A stretch of 64,000 nucleotides of DNA from Polynucleobacter wuianus (GTDB lineage: Bacteria; Pseudomonadota; Gammaproteobacteria; Burkholderiales; Burkholderiaceae): assembly GCF_001659725.1 (NCBI RefSeq), contig NZ_CP015922.1, positions 1,798,001-1,862,000 of the forward strand, given 5' to 3'. A model generated the notes under the pieces. The model worked only from the letters and a program-made list of their open reading frames with translations. It did no database searches and had not been told where the DNA came from. A program made the position numbers and the translations under genes. Positions 50,099 through 61,422 of the stretch are shown in pieces; position 1 is the first letter of the stretch; each line of letters begins with the position of its first letter.

Positions 50099-52462
50099 TC
50101 AATCAATCGCGGCAAGCTTGGCAATACTCAGTTGTAGCCACTTGACACCGTGACGCTTAAAGCTCACTTGCGCACGAGCATCTGCATCAACACCTTCTAG
50201 GCCGGTGACACGACCTTCACCAAACTTGGTATGGAAGACATTTTGACCAATCTTGAATGGGTAATCGCCTCGTGGGGGTGATGCTAAGCGTTTCACTTCC
50301 ATAGATGCGGAGCCTACTCGTTTAGCAGGTCTTTGACGTTCACTGCCCGAGTCAAAAAAATCATTCGACTCATATTCTCGCTGGCGGGTATAGCCATCTT
50401 GCCAAGTTGAACCTGATCTAGTGCTGCCACCCCAACGCGCATCTTTTGCTTTGGGTGTTAGCCATTTCAACGAATCTGATGGCAATTCTTCCAAGAAGCG
50501 AGAAGGCATGTTGTAGCGCACTTGACCATGCAGCATGCGTGATTGGGTATGCGACAAATAGAGACGTTCCTTAGCGCGAGTAATTGCCACATACATCAAA
50601 CGACGCTCTTCTTCGAGACCATTTTGCTCATTGATGCTGTTCTCATGCGGAAATAATCCTTCCTCAAGCCCAGTAATAAAGACAGAGGTAAACTCCAAGC
50701 CTTTAGCAGAATGTACCGTCATCAACTGAACAGCATCCTGGCCAGCCTGAGCCTGATTGTCACCCGCCTCTAGGGAAGCATGAGATAAGAAAGCTGCTAA
50801 TGGAGAAACTTCAACAACACCAGGAGCATTCTCACCCGGTAGCATCGCAGCCGCAGCATCTTGTCCGTAACCCTCTTCTGCAATAAAGGCTGTGGCAGCA
50901 TTAATCAATTCTTGTAAGTTTTCTACGCGGTCTTGGCCTTCGCGTTCAGAAAGGTAGTGCTGAATCAGGCCACTGTGCTGAATCACAAACTCCACCGTTT
51001 CAGGCAAAGTATTGTGACGAGTTGCTTCGCGCATGTGATCCACTAAGCGAATGAATCCAGCCAATGCTGCGCCGGCTTTGCCTTCGAGAGACGATGCAGC
51101 TGAATACAAAGAGCATTGCTGTGCTCTAGCTGCATCTTGCAGTGCTTCGATCGATCTTGCACCAATACCTCTAGTTGGGAAATTCACAACTCGAGAGAAT
51201 GAAGTGTCGTCGTTTGGATTCTCCAGCAAACGCAAATAAGCTAGAGCATGTTTAATCTCAGCACGCTCAAAGAATCGTAAACCACCATATACGCGATACG
51301 GAATGCCCGCTGAGAACAGTGCGTGCTCAATAATGCGTGACTGCGCATTACTGCGATAGAGCAAAGCTACTTCTGTGCGGCGGATTCCGCTATTAATCAG
51401 CGCTTTGATCTCATCAACGAGCCAAGCCGCTTCAGCGTGATCACTTGGTGCCTCATAGATACGGACTGGCTCGCCATGCCCCGCATCGGTTCGCAGGTTT
51501 TTTCCAAGGCGCTCCGAGTTATTTGCAATTAGATGATTAGCAGTATCCAGAATATGGCCATGCGAGCGATAGTTTTGCTCAAGCTTTACTAAGAGTGGAT
51601 GAAATTGCTTCTCATAGAGGCGCATGTTCTCAACGTCCGCACCACGGAATGCATAAATACTTTGATCGTCATCACCCACCGCAAATACAGAACTACTACC
51701 CATACCACTGACATTCACTTTACTAGCATCATGTCCGGAGAGCAACTTGAGCCAAGCGTATTGCAAAGCATTGGTATCTTGAAACTCATCAATTAGAATG
51801 TGACGGAAACGCTCTTGATAATGTGTACGAATGGGTTCGCTGTCTTTAAGCAATTCATAACTGCGTAAGAGTAATTCTGCAAAATCAACCACACCTTCAC
51901 GCTGGCACTGCTCATCGTAGGCAGCATAGAGCTGTGCCATCTTCGCCTGGAAATCATCTCCCACCGATAAATCTTTGGCACGTTGACCACGCTCTTTGGC
52001 GTGTGCAATAAAGTACTGCAATTGCTTGGGCGGATACTTTTCATCATCAACCTTCAGACCCTTCAAAAGACGCTTAATGGCTGAAAGTTGGTCCTGGGTA
52101 TCCAAAATTTGGAAGGTGGATGGCAAGCCTGCTTCTTTATGGTGGGCACGCAACAAACGATTGCAAAGGCCGTGGAAGGTGCCAATCCACATACCGCGAG
52201 TATTAATGGGCAACATGGCGCTCAGACGCACCATCATCTCTTTAGCTGCTTTGTTCGTAAAGGTGACTGCTAGGACACCGATAGGGGACACCTGACCTGT
52301 TTGGATTAGCCAGGCTATACGGGTAGTCAGAACGCGCGTCTTACCGCTACCAGCGCCAGCCAAAATAAGGGCTGATTGGGCTTGGCCATTTGAATTAACA
52401 GGCGGGAGGGTCACTGCCTCGCGCTGTTCTGGATTGAGGTTCGCGAGCAAGTCTGAGTACAT
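50099..52462 (-). CDS. uvrD: ATP-dependent DNA helicase UvrD/PcrA
   Basis: UvrD is a 3'-5' superfamily 1 helicase for nucleotide excision and mismatch repair. The 787-residue protein has [16 protein letters not shown] (Walker A), [28 protein letters not shown] (Walker B), [30 protein letters not shown] and [11 protein letters not shown], in the correct order. The C-terminal Tudor-like tail ends the protein ([19 protein letters not shown]). It is divergent from valS with 24 bp between starts. Confidence 0.96.
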   Translation of the reverse strand: MYSDLLANLNPEQREAVTLPPVNSNGQAQSALILAGAGSGKTRVLTTRIAWLIQTGQVSPIGVLAVTFTNKAAKEMMVRLSAMLPINTRGMWIGTFHGLCNRLLRAHHKEAGLPSTFQILDTQDQLSAIKRLLKGLKVDDEKYPPKQLQYFIAHAKERGQRAKDLSVGDDFQAKMAQLYAAYDEQCQREGVVDFAELLLRSYELLKDSEPIRTHYQERFRHILIDEFQDTNALQYAWLKLLSGHDASKVNVSGMGSSSVFAVGDDDQSIYAFRGADVENMRLYEKQFHPLLVKLEQNYRSHGHILDTANHLIANNSERLGKNLRTDAGHGEPVRIYEAPSDHAEAAWLVDEIKALINSGIRRTEVALLYRSNAQSRIIEHALFSAGIPYRVYGGLRFFERAEIKHALAYLRLLENPNDDTSFSRVVNFPTRGIGARSIEALQDAARAQQCSLYSAASSLEGKAGAALAGFIRLVDHMREATRHNTLPETVEFVIQHSGLIQHYLSEREGQDRVENLQELINAATAFIAEEGYGQDAAAAMLPGENAPGVVEVSPLAAFLSHASLEAGDNQAQAGQDAVQLMTVHSAKGLEFTSVFITGLEEGLFPHENSINEQNGLEEERRLMYVAITRAKERLYLSHTQSRMLHGQVRYNMPSRFLEELPSDSLKWLTPKAKDARWGGSTRSGSTWQDGYTRQREYESNDFFDSGSERQRPAKRVGSASMEVKRLASPPRGDYPFKIGQNVFHTKFGEGRVTGLEGVDADARAQVSFKRHGVKWLQLSIAKLAAID

Positions 52463-52486
52463 CAGCCCAATTATAATTTGCCTCTT

Positions 52487-55378
52487 ATGCCAAATGCCTC
52501 AAATACCCCTAATTCACCAGCAACTGGTTCAGTAGATGAACTAGCCAAATCCTATGAACCCGCTCCGATCGAAGCCTATTGGGGTCCAGAGTGGGAACGC
52601 AGAGGCATTGCCGATGCGAGCATGGATGAAGACAAGGGCGACTTTTCGATTCAGCTGCCACCACCCAATGTAACAGGGACCCTACACATGGGTCACGCGT
52701 TCAACCAAACCATCATGGATGGCTTGGTACGCCATGCTCGCATGTCGGGCAAAAATACTTTGTGGGTTCCGGGTACAGACCACGCAGGCATCGCCACTCA
52801 AATTGTTGTTGAGCGTCAACTTGATGCACAAAAAGTTTCTCGTCACGATTTAGGTCGTGAGAAGTTCCTAGAAAAAGTTTGGGAATGGAAAGAAACTTCT
52901 GGCAACACGATCACCCGTCAAATTCGTCGCTTGGGTGCTTCGATTGATTGGGGTAAAGAATATTTCACGATGGACAGCAAAATGTCTAAGGCCGTTGTAG
53001 AAGTATTTGTTCGTCTGCACGAACAAGGTTTGATTTATCGCGGCAAACGCTTAGTGAACTGGGATCCCGTATTAGGTACAGCAGTCTCTGATTTAGAAGT
53101 GGTGAGCGAAGAAGAAGATGGCTCGATGTGGCACATTCGCTATCCACTGACTGATGGCTCTGGCCACTTAACTGTAGCGACCACCCGCCCAGAAACCTTA
53201 CTGGGTGACGTTGCAGTGATGGTGAACCCAGAGGATGAGCGCTATAAACACCTTATTGGCAAGTCCGTCAATCTACCTTTATGCGATCGCCAAATCCCCA
53301 TCATTGCGGACGACTACGTTGATCTGAACTTTGGAACTGGCGTGGTGAAAGTTACCCCTGCGCACGACTTTAATGACTACGCAGTAGGTCAACGCCATCA
53401 ACTACCATTAATCAACATTCTTACTTTGGATGCCAAGATTAATGAGAATGCGCCTGCCACTTACCAAGGTATGGAGCGCTTTGCTGCTCGCAAACAAATC
53501 GTTGCCGATTTAGATGCAGCTGGTTTATTAGAGAAAGTACAACCGCACAAATTGATGGTGCCGCGTGGAGATCGCACCCAAACCATCATTGAGCCAATGC
53601 TTACTGATCAATGGTTTGTGGCAATGTCCAAGCCAAGTCCTGATAACAAATATCAACCTGGCTCATCGATTGCTGGTGCAGCATTGGATGCGGTCACCAA
53701 GGGTAACATCAAACTCGTTCCAGAAAACTGGATCAATACCTATACTCAGTGGCTAGAAAATATTCAAGACTGGTGTATTTCTCGTCAACTCTGGTGGGGC
53801 CACCAAATCCCTGCTTGGTATGGCGATGACGGCCAGATCTTTGTAGCTCGCTCAGAGGAAGAAGCTAAAACTAAAGCTGCTGCAGCTGGCTACACCGGCA
53901 TGCTTAATCGCGATCCAGACGTTCTCGATACCTGGTTTAGCTCTGCCCTCGTTCCATTTAGTTCACTAGGCTGGCCAGATGAAACCCTCGCTTTAAATCA
54001 CTTCCTACCCTCATCAGTATTGGTGACTGGTTTTGACATCATTTTCTTTTGGGTAGCTCGCATGGTTATGATGACCTGCCACTTCACCGGCAAAGTGCCA
54101 TTCCATACCGTGTATGTTCACGGCTTAGTACGTGATGCTGAAGGTCAGAAAATGAGCAAATCCAAAGGGAATACTTTGGATCCAATCGACTTGATTGATG
54201 GCATCAAGATTGAAGAGCTAGTAGATAAGCGAACTACTGGATTGATGAACCCTAAGCAAGCCGAGAGCATTAGCAAGAAAACGAAAAAAGAATTTCCAGA
54301 TGGCATTCCTGCATTTGGTACGGATGCCTTGCGTTTCACCTTTGCATCTCTTGCTTCACTTGGCCGTAATATCAACTTTGACCAGAAACGTTGCGAAGGT
54401 TATCGCAATTTCTGCAACAAGCTTTGGAATGCGACTCGCTTCGTGCTCATGAATTGCCCTGGTGGCAATGAAGACAACGGTCTAGCACCTTGTGATAACC
54501 AATGTGGCTCAGAAGGTTATTTGGATTTCTCAGCCGCAGACCGCTGGATTGTGTCTCAACTCCAAAGAACAGAAGCTGAAGTAGCTAAGGGCTTCCAAAA
54601 CTATCGCTTTGACAATATCGCTAGCAGCATCTATCAATTTGTTTGGGATGAGTATTGCGATTGGTATCTAGAGCTTGCTAAAGTGCAGTTGCAAACTGGC
54701 ACGCCTGCTCAACAACGCGCGACTCGTCGCACATTGTTACGCGTTCTAGAAACTATCTTGCGCATGGCACATCCATTAATTCCTTTTATCACTGAAACCT
54801 TGTGGCAAACTGTTGGTCCAAAGTCTGGCAAAGATCTGGCCAAGCAAGCAAAGCAAAGCATTGCTTTGCAACCCTACCCAGTTTCCCAGCCTGAAAAGAT
54901 TGATGAGCAAAGCGAGGCTTGGGTTTTACAAGTAAAAGCCATTGTAGATGCCTGTAGAAACTTGCGTGGTGAGATGCAAGTGCCCCCAGGTCAAAAAGTA
55001 CCTTTGTGGATTTATGGCCCTGATACCTTTTTGCAAAAAGCAAGTCCTTACTTGCTCACACTAGCTAAATTAACAGAAGTCAAAATTTATAGCGATGAAT
55101 CCGCCCTGGAGAAAGATGCTCCAGGCGCCCCGATTGCCCTAGTTGGCGATATCAAGCTCTTACTCAAGATTGAAGTGGATCTTGCTGCTGAACGGATTCG
55201 TCTTGGCAAAGAAATTGAACGTCTTGCTAATGAAATCACTAAAGCACGCAGCAAATTGGGTAACGAGAGCTTTGTGGCTCGCGCCCCAACCGAAGTTGTA
55301 GTACAAGAAAAACAACGTCTTGCTGGATTTGAGCAAAATCATGAGAAGCTTGTTGCACAATTAGAGCGTCTTACATAA
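52487..55378 (+). CDS. valS: Valyl-tRNA synthetase
   Basis: ValS charges tRNA-Val. The 963-residue class I enzyme has the HIGH-type motif [17 protein letters not shown], the editing domain ([20 protein letters not shown]), the KMSKS motif in [17 protein letters not shown], an anticodon-binding domain and a C-terminal coiled coil ([20 protein letters not shown]). The ATG at 52487 is chosen over a TTG three codons upstream. Confidence 0.96.
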   Translation: MPNASNTPNSPATGSVDELAKSYEPAPIEAYWGPEWERRGIADASMDEDKGDFSIQLPPPNVTGTLHMGHAFNQTIMDGLVRHARMSGKNTLWVPGTDHAGIATQIVVERQLDAQKVSRHDLGREKFLEKVWEWKETSGNTITRQIRRLGASIDWGKEYFTMDSKMSKAVVEVFVRLHEQGLIYRGKRLVNWDPVLGTAVSDLEVVSEEEDGSMWHIRYPLTDGSGHLTVATTRPETLLGDVAVMVNPEDERYKHLIGKSVNLPLCDRQIPIIADDYVDLNFGTGVVKVTPAHDFNDYAVGQRHQLPLINILTLDAKINENAPATYQGMERFAARKQIVADLDAAGLLEKVQPHKLMVPRGDRTQTIIEPMLTDQWFVAMSKPSPDNKYQPGSSIAGAALDAVTKGNIKLVPENWINTYTQWLENIQDWCISRQLWWGHQIPAWYGDDGQIFVARSEEEAKTKAAAAGYTGMLNRDPDVLDTWFSSALVPFSSLGWPDETLALNHFLPSSVLVTGFDIIFFWVARMVMMTCHFTGKVPFHTVYVHGLVRDAEGQKMSKSKGNTLDPIDLIDGIKIEELVDKRTTGLMNPKQAESISKKTKKEFPDGIPAFGTDALRFTFASLASLGRNINFDQKRCEGYRNFCNKLWNATRFVLMNCPGGNEDNGLAPCDNQCGSEGYLDFSAADRWIVSQLQRTEAEVAKGFQNYRFDNIASSIYQFVWDEYCDWYLELAKVQLQTGTPAQQRATRRTLLRVLETILRMAHPLIPFITETLWQTVGPKSGKDLAKQAKQSIALQPYPVSQPEKIDEQSEAWVLQVKAIVDACRNLRGEMQVPPGQKVPLWIYGPDTFLQKASPYLLTLAKLTEVKIYSDESALEKDAPGAPIALVGDIKLLLKIEVDLAAERIRLGKEIERLANEITKARSKLGNESFVARAPTEVVVQEKQRLAGFEQNHEKLVAQLERLT

Positions 55379-55392
55379 AGATTGGATACGCA

Positions 55393-56277
55393 ATGTCATT
55401 GACTACCAAAATCGTTACGAAAGCAGTCTTCCCCGTTGCCGGTCTTGGCACACGTTTCTTGCCTGCTACCAAGGCGAGCCCAAAAGAGATGTTGAACGTA
55501 GTTGATAAGCCATTGATTCAGTACGCCGTAGAAGAGGCGATCGCAGCTGGCATTACTGAAATGATTTTCGTTACCGGTCGTAGCAAACGTGCCATTGAAG
55601 ATCATTTTGATAAAGCATACGAGCTCGAGGCTGAACTCGAAGCCAAAAACAAACAGGCACTGTTAGATATAGTGCGTAGCGTAAAGCCCAGTCATGTGGA
55701 TTGCGTCTACGTTCGTCAGCCTGAAGCTCTGGGTTTGGGTCACGCAGTCTTATGTGCGGAAAAATTAGTTCGCGATGAACCTTTTGCCATTATCTTGGCT
55801 GATGACCTGTTAGATGGACAGCCTCCAGTCCTCAAGCAAATGCTCAATGTGTTTAATCAGCAAAATGGATCTGTGATTGCAGTTGAAAAAATTGATCCAG
55901 CCAAAAGCAGCTCGTACGGTATCGTCGCCGGCTCAGAAGTAGCCAAAGGTATATATCGCTTGAACGGCATCGTAGAAAAACCCCAACCAAAAGATGCGCC
56001 TTCGAACTTAGCAGTAGTGGGACGCTACGTTTTATCCTCAGACATCTTCAAACATATTCGCCAGCTAAAGCCAGGTGCGGGTGGCGAGATCCAATTGACT
56101 GACGCAATTGCGACCTTGCTCAAAGAAGAGCCTGTATTTGCTTATGAATACGATGGTGTGCGCTATGACTGTGGCAGCAAACTTGGATACCTTAAGGCTT
56201 CTGTGGAATTTGCATTACGCCACCCAGAAGTATCTGCAGACTTTGCAGCGTACCTAAAGAGCCGCTCCTTAACTTAA
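55393..56277 (+). CDS. galU: UTP-glucose-1-phosphate uridylyltransferase
   Basis: GalU makes UDP-glucose for glycan synthesis. The 294-residue protein starts [25 protein letters not shown], the nucleotidyltransferase signature, and has [31 protein letters not shown] and [12 protein letters not shown] ([11 protein letters not shown]) motifs. It starts 14 bp after valS and is followed by a strong terminator. Confidence 0.95.
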   Translation: MSLTTKIVTKAVFPVAGLGTRFLPATKASPKEMLNVVDKPLIQYAVEEAIAAGITEMIFVTGRSKRAIEDHFDKAYELEAELEAKNKQALLDIVRSVKPSHVDCVYVRQPEALGLGHAVLCAEKLVRDEPFAIILADDLLDGQPPVLKQMLNVFNQQNGSVIAVEKIDPAKSSSYGIVAGSEVAKGIYRLNGIVEKPQPKDAPSNLAVVGRYVLSSDIFKHIRQLKPGAGGEIQLTDAIATLLKEEPVFAYEYDGVRYDCGSKLGYLKASVEFALRHPEVSADFAAYLKSRSLT

Positions 56278-56296
56278 AAAGTTCAAGTCAGAAAAC

Positions 56297-56325
56297 AAAA
56301 AAGGCAGGAATATCCTGCCTTTTTA
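56297..56325 (+). terminator. Rho-independent terminator after galU (bidirectional)
   Basis: AAAAAGGCAGGA and TCCTGCCTTTTT form a 12-bp stem around an ATA loop, followed by TTTATTTATT on the plus strand. An A run upstream lets it also end the alaS-tusA transcript from the other side. Confidence 0.95.
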
Positions 56326-56357
56326 TTTATTCCCAATAAATAAAATTGGTATTGGCC

Positions 56358-56603
56358 TTACCTTCTCTTCAAAAAGAATACCAAGACATCACCTTCGGTG
56401 GTACTAGCAATCAACTCATTGCCGGTTTGCTTGGCAAATGCCGGAAAGTCTCTCGCTGCACCTGAATCGGTTGCCTTGATTTTGAGAACCTCACCAGATT
56501 GCATTGTTGCCAGAGCCTTCTTGGTACGAAGAATCGGTAATGGGCAGTTCATGCCGATGGCATCTACTTCTGCATTAAATGCAATGCTCGCTACATCACT
56601 CAT
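56358..56603 (-). CDS. TusA family sulfur-carrier protein
   Basis: The 81-residue protein has the TusA signature [18 protein letters not shown] with its active Cys (about residue 19) and [29 protein letters not shown]. TusA proteins relay sulfur, for example to tRNA 2-thiouridine. Its start overlaps the alaS stop by 4 bp, so the two are translated together. A role in selenium handling is conceivable for some TusA proteins but not shown here. Confidence 0.9.
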   Translation of the reverse strand: MSDVASIAFNAEVDAIGMNCPLPILRTKKALATMQSGEVLKIKATDSGAARDFPAFAKQTGNELIASTTEGDVLVFFLKRR

Positions 56604-59224
56604 TTAGTTGCCACCCAATCCCTAACTGCATCTAAGGCAGCGCCCAATTTGCTTGGGTCGTTGCCGCCAGCCATTGCCATCTCTGGTTTACCACCACCTT
56701 TACCACCCACTTGCTGAGCAACAAAGCTCACCAAATCACCTGCCTTTACCTTACCAATCGAGTCAGCGGTTACGCCTGCAATCAAACTCACCTTATCACC
56801 TTGAACTGATGCCAACACAATGGCTGCAGTCTTGAGCTTGGTTTTGAGAGCATCCATAGTTTCACGCAGAACACCGGCATCAGCACCATCCAATCTTGCC
56901 GCCAATACCTTTAAGCCGTTGACATCAATCGCTTGACCGGCTAATTCATCACCCTGGCTAGCTGCTAATTTGGAATTGACTTTTTCAAGTTCACGCTCTG
57001 CTTGACGCAAGCTTTCTTGAAGTTGCGCAACACGATTGACCAAATCACCAGGATGGGTCTTGAGAATTGCTGCGGCTTCATTAATTTTGTCTTCGAGACC
57101 TTGTAAGAATTGCAGTGCGTTGCTGCCAGTCACCGCCTCAACACGACGAATACCAGCGGCTACACCACCTTCAGAAACAATCTTCAAGCTACCAATATCA
57201 CCAGTGCGAGATACATGAGTACCGCCACATAATTCTTTGGAAGTGCCGATTTCTAGAACACGCACTTCATCACCATACTTCTCACCGAAGAGCATCATGG
57301 CACCAGTCTTTTGCGCATCATCCAAGGACATTACTTTTCCAGAAGTAGCCGTGTTAGCCAAAATCTCAGCATTCACAATATCTTCAATGCGACGAATCTG
57401 CTCCGCTGTAATGGGAGCGTTATGCGTAAAGTCAAAACGGGTCTTAGTCGCATCTACCAAGGAACCTTTTTGCTGGACATGATCGCCTAAGACTTCTCGT
57501 AAGGCTTTGTGCAAAATATGCGTAGCGCTATGGTTACGCATGGTGTCGGTTCTTTGCTGGACATCGACCAAGGCATTTAAGGCATCGCCTACCTTGAGCT
57601 CACCTTCGAGCAACTCACCTTGATGGCCAAATACATCTGCCTGAATCTTAAAGGTGTCATCCACTGAAAAACGGGCAGATTCATTACGCAATTCGCCTTT
57701 ATCCCCGACCTGGCCACCAGATTCAGCATAGAAAGGAGTGTTATCCAATACAACTACCGCAGCATCGCCCGCCTTCACTGAGGTGACTGCAGAGCCGTCA
57801 ACGTAGAGCGCTGTCACTTTGGCGCCCTCATGCTTCAGTGTGTCGTAGCCGTGGAACTGAGTAGGCTCTCCCTTGTAATCTAAGCCCTGAGCCACCTTGA
57901 ACTTGCCTGCAGCTCTTGCCTGATGGCGTTGCTTTTGCATGGCGACTTCAAAACCTTCAGCATCTACAGTCACACCACGTTCACGACAAACATCTGCAGT
58001 CAAATCTAATGGGAAACCAAAAGTGTCGTGCAAGCGGAAAGCAGTTTCACCATCAACGACCTTTGCACCACCCGCCAGTGCGCTATCCAAAATTTCCATG
58101 CCATTGGCAATGGTTTGGAAGAAGCGCTCTTCTTCTTGCTTAAGGACTTCGCTCACTTTATCTTGTGCAGCACGTAATTCTGGATAAGCCTCACCCATCT
58201 CTTTTACAAGAGCGGGAACCAATTGATAAAAGAATGGTTTACGTGCACCAAGTTTGTAACCGTGGCGAATCGCACGACGTGCAATACGACGCAATACATA
58301 ACCGCGTCCAGCATTACCTGGAATCACGCCATCAAGCACAATAAAACTACAGGCACGAATATGATCAGCAATTACCTTGAGTGAAGGGCTTGCAGCATCG
58401 CAATTCTCGCCGCCAGAAGCATCCACAGCATCCTTAGAAGCCTTAAGCAGATTGACGAAGAGGTCGATCTCATAATTGGAGTGCACATGTTGTAGTACAG
58501 CGGCGATCCGCTCTAAACCCATGCCAGTATCTACGCTAGGCTTAGGCAGTGGGTGCATTACCCCTGCTTCATCGCGGTTGAATTGCATGAACACGTTGTT
58601 CCAGATTTCAATAAAACGATCGCCATCTTCTTCTGGACTGCCGGGAGGGCCGCCAGGAATGTGTTCACCGTGATCGTAGAAAATTTCTGTGCAGGGGCCA
58701 CATGGACCAGTGTCACCCATCATCCAAAAATTATCTGAAGCGTAGCGCGCGCCTTTGTTATCACCAATACGAATGATGCGCTCAGCAGGCACGCCAATCT
58801 GATCTTTCCAAATGGCATACGCTTCGTCGTCCTCGGCATAGACAGTGACCAACAGCTTATCCTTCGGCAACTTAAATACTTGGGTCAATAAATCCCAGGC
58901 AAACTGAATAGCGTCCTTCTTGAAATAGTCCCCAAATGAGAAATTACCCAACATTTCAAAAAAGGTGTGATGACGGGCGGTGTAGCCCACGTTATCCAAG
59001 TCATTGTGTTTTCCGCCGGCACGGATGCACTTTTGGGCGGTCGTGGCACGACTGTAAGGACGCTTATCAAAGCCTAAAAATACGTCCTTGAACTGGTTCA
59101 TACCTGCATTGGTAAAAAGCAGGGTTGGGTCATCTCCCGGCACTACCGGGCTGGATGGGACGATTTGGTGGCCCTTTTGGGCAAAGAAATCCAGGTAAGC
59201 CTGGCGGATTTGGGAGACTTTCAT
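56600..59224 (-). CDS. alaS: Alanyl-tRNA synthetase
   Basis: AlaS charges tRNA-Ala. The 874-residue protein has the class II catalytic domain ([30 protein letters not shown]), the editing domain with [12 protein letters not shown] and [13 protein letters not shown], and the C-Ala domain with [15 protein letters not shown] near the end. Length is normal. The tusA-like gene follows with a 4-bp overlap. Confidence 0.97.
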   Translation of the reverse strand: MKVSQIRQAYLDFFAQKGHQIVPSSPVVPGDDPTLLFTNAGMNQFKDVFLGFDKRPYSRATTAQKCIRAGGKHNDLDNVGYTARHHTFFEMLGNFSFGDYFKKDAIQFAWDLLTQVFKLPKDKLLVTVYAEDDEAYAIWKDQIGVPAERIIRIGDNKGARYASDNFWMMGDTGPCGPCTEIFYDHGEHIPGGPPGSPEEDGDRFIEIWNNVFMQFNRDEAGVMHPLPKPSVDTGMGLERIAAVLQHVHSNYEIDLFVNLLKASKDAVDASGGENCDAASPSLKVIADHIRACSFIVLDGVIPGNAGRGYVLRRIARRAIRHGYKLGARKPFFYQLVPALVKEMGEAYPELRAAQDKVSEVLKQEEERFFQTIANGMEILDSALAGGAKVVDGETAFRLHDTFGFPLDLTADVCRERGVTVDAEGFEVAMQKQRHQARAAGKFKVAQGLDYKGEPTQFHGYDTLKHEGAKVTALYVDGSAVTSVKAGDAAVVVLDNTPFYAESGGQVGDKGELRNESARFSVDDTFKIQADVFGHQGELLEGELKVGDALNALVDVQQRTDTMRNHSATHILHKALREVLGDHVQQKGSLVDATKTRFDFTHNAPITAEQIRRIEDIVNAEILANTATSGKVMSLDDAQKTGAMMLFGEKYGDEVRVLEIGTSKELCGGTHVSRTGDIGSLKIVSEGGVAAGIRRVEAVTGSNALQFLQGLEDKINEAAAILKTHPGDLVNRVAQLQESLRQAERELEKVNSKLAASQGDELAGQAIDVNGLKVLAARLDGADAGVLRETMDALKTKLKTAAIVLASVQGDKVSLIAGVTADSIGKVKAGDLVSFVAQQVGGKGGGKPEMAMAGGNDPSKLGAALDAVRDWVATK

Positions 59225-59355
59225 GCCGATAATTATCGCATTGGCACTAGCCTAGGGCAAACGCTTGGCAATAGGACCTAAACCTGCCTTACAATCCCAC
59301 AACATTAATAAAAATCGGCACTTAAGCACTTAAGTCGACAAACAAGGAGAGCAAC

Positions 59356-59817
59356 TTGAAAATTCGCAATCAACGGGATTTTGGGGCGGGGGTCATGTAT
59401 ATGGTCATCGGCCTCTTCTTCACCATCGTGGCTACTAATTACCCCATGGGCACGGCTGCCAAAATGGGTCCTGGTTATTTCCCATTTTTCCTTGGCATCC
59501 TAATGACGTTATTAGGCTTGTTTGTACTAATTAGATCTCTCGGTGCAAAAGCTGCCATTGAAACAATTCCTAAATTCAACTGGAGAATCATTGCTCTCAT
59601 TACGGGCTCAGTGGTTTTATACGGCATCCTCCTGCCAACAATGGGCTTTGTTGTAGCGGTATTTGTTTTGGTATTTATGTCAGCTAGCGCAAGTCACGAG
59701 TTCCACTGGAAGGGCACATTAATTAATGCAACCTTCCTCATTGTTTTCACTTACTCGGTATTTGTATTGGGTCTGAAATTGCAATTCCCATTACTACCTT
59801 TCTTCTTACAACAATAA
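59356..59817 (+). CDS. tctB: Tripartite tricarboxylate transporter small permease TctB
   Basis: The 153-residue protein has four helices and the TctB start RDFGAGVMYMVIGLFFTIVATNYPMGTAAKMGPGYFPFFLGILM. The start is a TTG preceded by AAGGAGAG, 5 nt away. TctB works with TctA and a periplasmic binding protein to import carboxylates. TctA follows 18 bp later; the binding protein gene is not in the window. Confidence 0.92.
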   Translation: MKIRNQRDFGAGVMYMVIGLFFTIVATNYPMGTAAKMGPGYFPFFLGILMTLLGLFVLIRSLGAKAAIETIPKFNWRIIALITGSVVLYGILLPTMGFVVAVFVLVFMSASASHEFHWKGTLINATFLIVFTYSVFVLGLKLQFPLLPFFLQQ

Positions 59818-59835
59818 CGAACCGGGACTCTGAAA

Positions 59836-61338
59836 ATGGATTTATTTGCTAACTTAGCGCTCGGTTTCGATACCGCGTTCACACTTCAAAATCTTCTGTA
59901 CTGTCTTATTGGCTGTGTCTTGGGAACTCTGATTGGCGTGTTGCCAGGTCTTGGCCCAATCGCGACTATCGCGATGCTGTTGCCAGCGACCTATGCCCTG
60001 CCTCCAATTGCTGCGTTGATTATGTTGGCCGGTATTTACTATGGCTCACAATACGGCGGTTCTACGACTGCAATTTTGCTTAACATTCCAGGAGAGACGT
60101 CCTCGGTAGTGACGGCGATTGACGGATACCAAATGGCCCGTAATGGTCGAGCTGGTGTTGCGCTATTTACCGCCGGTATGGGCTCTTTCTTTGCCGGTTG
60201 CGTAGCAACTTTAGTATTGGCTGCATTTGCTGCACCACTCTCGCAGCTTGCATTTAAGTTTGGTCCTGCTGAATATTTCTCACTCATGGTCTTAGGCTTG
60301 ATTGGTGCAGTGGTTTTGGCATCCGGATCTTTGATCAAGGCAATCGGCATGATTATTTTGGGTCTTTTAATGGGCTTGATTGGTACCGACGTGAACTCTG
60401 GTGTATCACGCTATGCGTTTGATATTCCTGAGTTGAGTGACGGCATTGGCTTCGTTGCAGTTGCGATGGGCGTTTTTGGTTTCGCAGAAATCATGGGCAA
60501 CCTCGAGAAGAAAGATGAGGACGAGGGCTTCTTAAATAAGATGACCACCATGATCCCAACGAAGGAAGATGTGAAACGCATGATTCCTTCCATCTTGCGT
60601 GGCACCACCATCGGCTCTATCTTGGGTATTCTGCCTGGTGGTGGCGCAGCGCTAGCGGCTTTTGGTGCGTACTCTGTTGAGAAGAAATCTTCCAAGTACA
60701 GCCATGAGTTTGGACACGGCGCAATTGAAGGTGTTGCTGGTCCAGAGTCAGCGAATAATGCTGCAGCTCAAACCTCATTTATTCCCTTACTCACACTAGG
60801 CATCCCACCAAATGCGGTTATGGCTTTGATGGTTGGTGCAATGACGATTCATAACATTCAACCAGGCCCACAGGTAATGACCAGTAACCCAGCTTTGTTC
60901 TGGGGTCTGATTGCTTCCATGTGGATTGGTAACGTGATGTTGATTCTCTTGAACTTGCCCCTGATTGGTATCTGGGTCAAGCTCTTAAAGATTCCTTATC
61001 GCTTTATGTACCCAGCCATTTTGGTTTTCTGCTGTATCGGCGTTTACACCGTGAACAATACCGTGTTTGACGTGTATGTCACGGCTGCCTTTGGCTTGAT
61101 CGGTTACCTTTTCTTCAAATTGGGTTGCGAACCTCCCCCATTGCTCTTGGGCTTCGTGCTCGGACCGATGATGGAAGAGAACTTCCGTCGCGCCCTATTG
61201 TTGTCACGCGGTGATTTCACTACCTTTGTAACCCGCCCACTCTCCTTAGGATTGCTAATTGCGGCAGCCCTCTTGGTGGTGATCGTGGCCTTACCAGCAG
61301 TGAAGAAGACTCGTGAAGAGGCTTTCGTCGAAGACTGA
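59836..61338 (+). CDS. tctA: Tripartite tricarboxylate transporter large permease TctA
   Basis: The 500-residue protein has about twelve helices. Conserved TctA motifs are GVLPGLGPIATIAMLLPATY (N-terminal half), IYYGSQYGGSTTAILLNIPGE, GILPGGGAALAAFGAYSVEKK and FVLGPMMEENFRRALLLSRGD. The substrate is probably a di- or tricarboxylate. No tctC is nearby, so a separate binding protein must be used. Confidence 0.94.
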   Translation: MDLFANLALGFDTAFTLQNLLYCLIGCVLGTLIGVLPGLGPIATIAMLLPATYALPPIAALIMLAGIYYGSQYGGSTTAILLNIPGETSSVVTAIDGYQMARNGRAGVALFTAGMGSFFAGCVATLVLAAFAAPLSQLAFKFGPAEYFSLMVLGLIGAVVLASGSLIKAIGMIILGLLMGLIGTDVNSGVSRYAFDIPELSDGIGFVAVAMGVFGFAEIMGNLEKKDEDEGFLNKMTTMIPTKEDVKRMIPSILRGTTIGSILGILPGGGAALAAFGAYSVEKKSSKYSHEFGHGAIEGVAGPESANNAAAQTSFIPLLTLGIPPNAVMALMVGAMTIHNIQPGPQVMTSNPALFWGLIASMWIGNVMLILLNLPLIGIWVKLLKIPYRFMYPAILVFCCIGVYTVNNTVFDVYVTAAFGLIGYLFFKLGCEPPPLLLGFVLGPMMEENFRRALLLSRGDFTTFVTRPLSLGLLIAAALLVVIVALPAVKKTREEAFVED

Positions 61339-61362
61339 TTGTCTTAGACCTAACAGAAACGA

Positions 61363-61388
61363 GCCCGCAGCAGTTTGCGGGCTTTTTC
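61363..61388 (+). terminator. Rho-independent terminator after tctA
   Basis: GCCCGCA and TGCGGGC form a 7-bp stem followed by TTTTTC. It separates the tct operon from glnS, which starts about 40 bp later. Confidence 0.93.
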
Positions 61389-61422
61389 TTTATGGGCCTA
61401 GGGTTTTCTCTACAATGTGGCT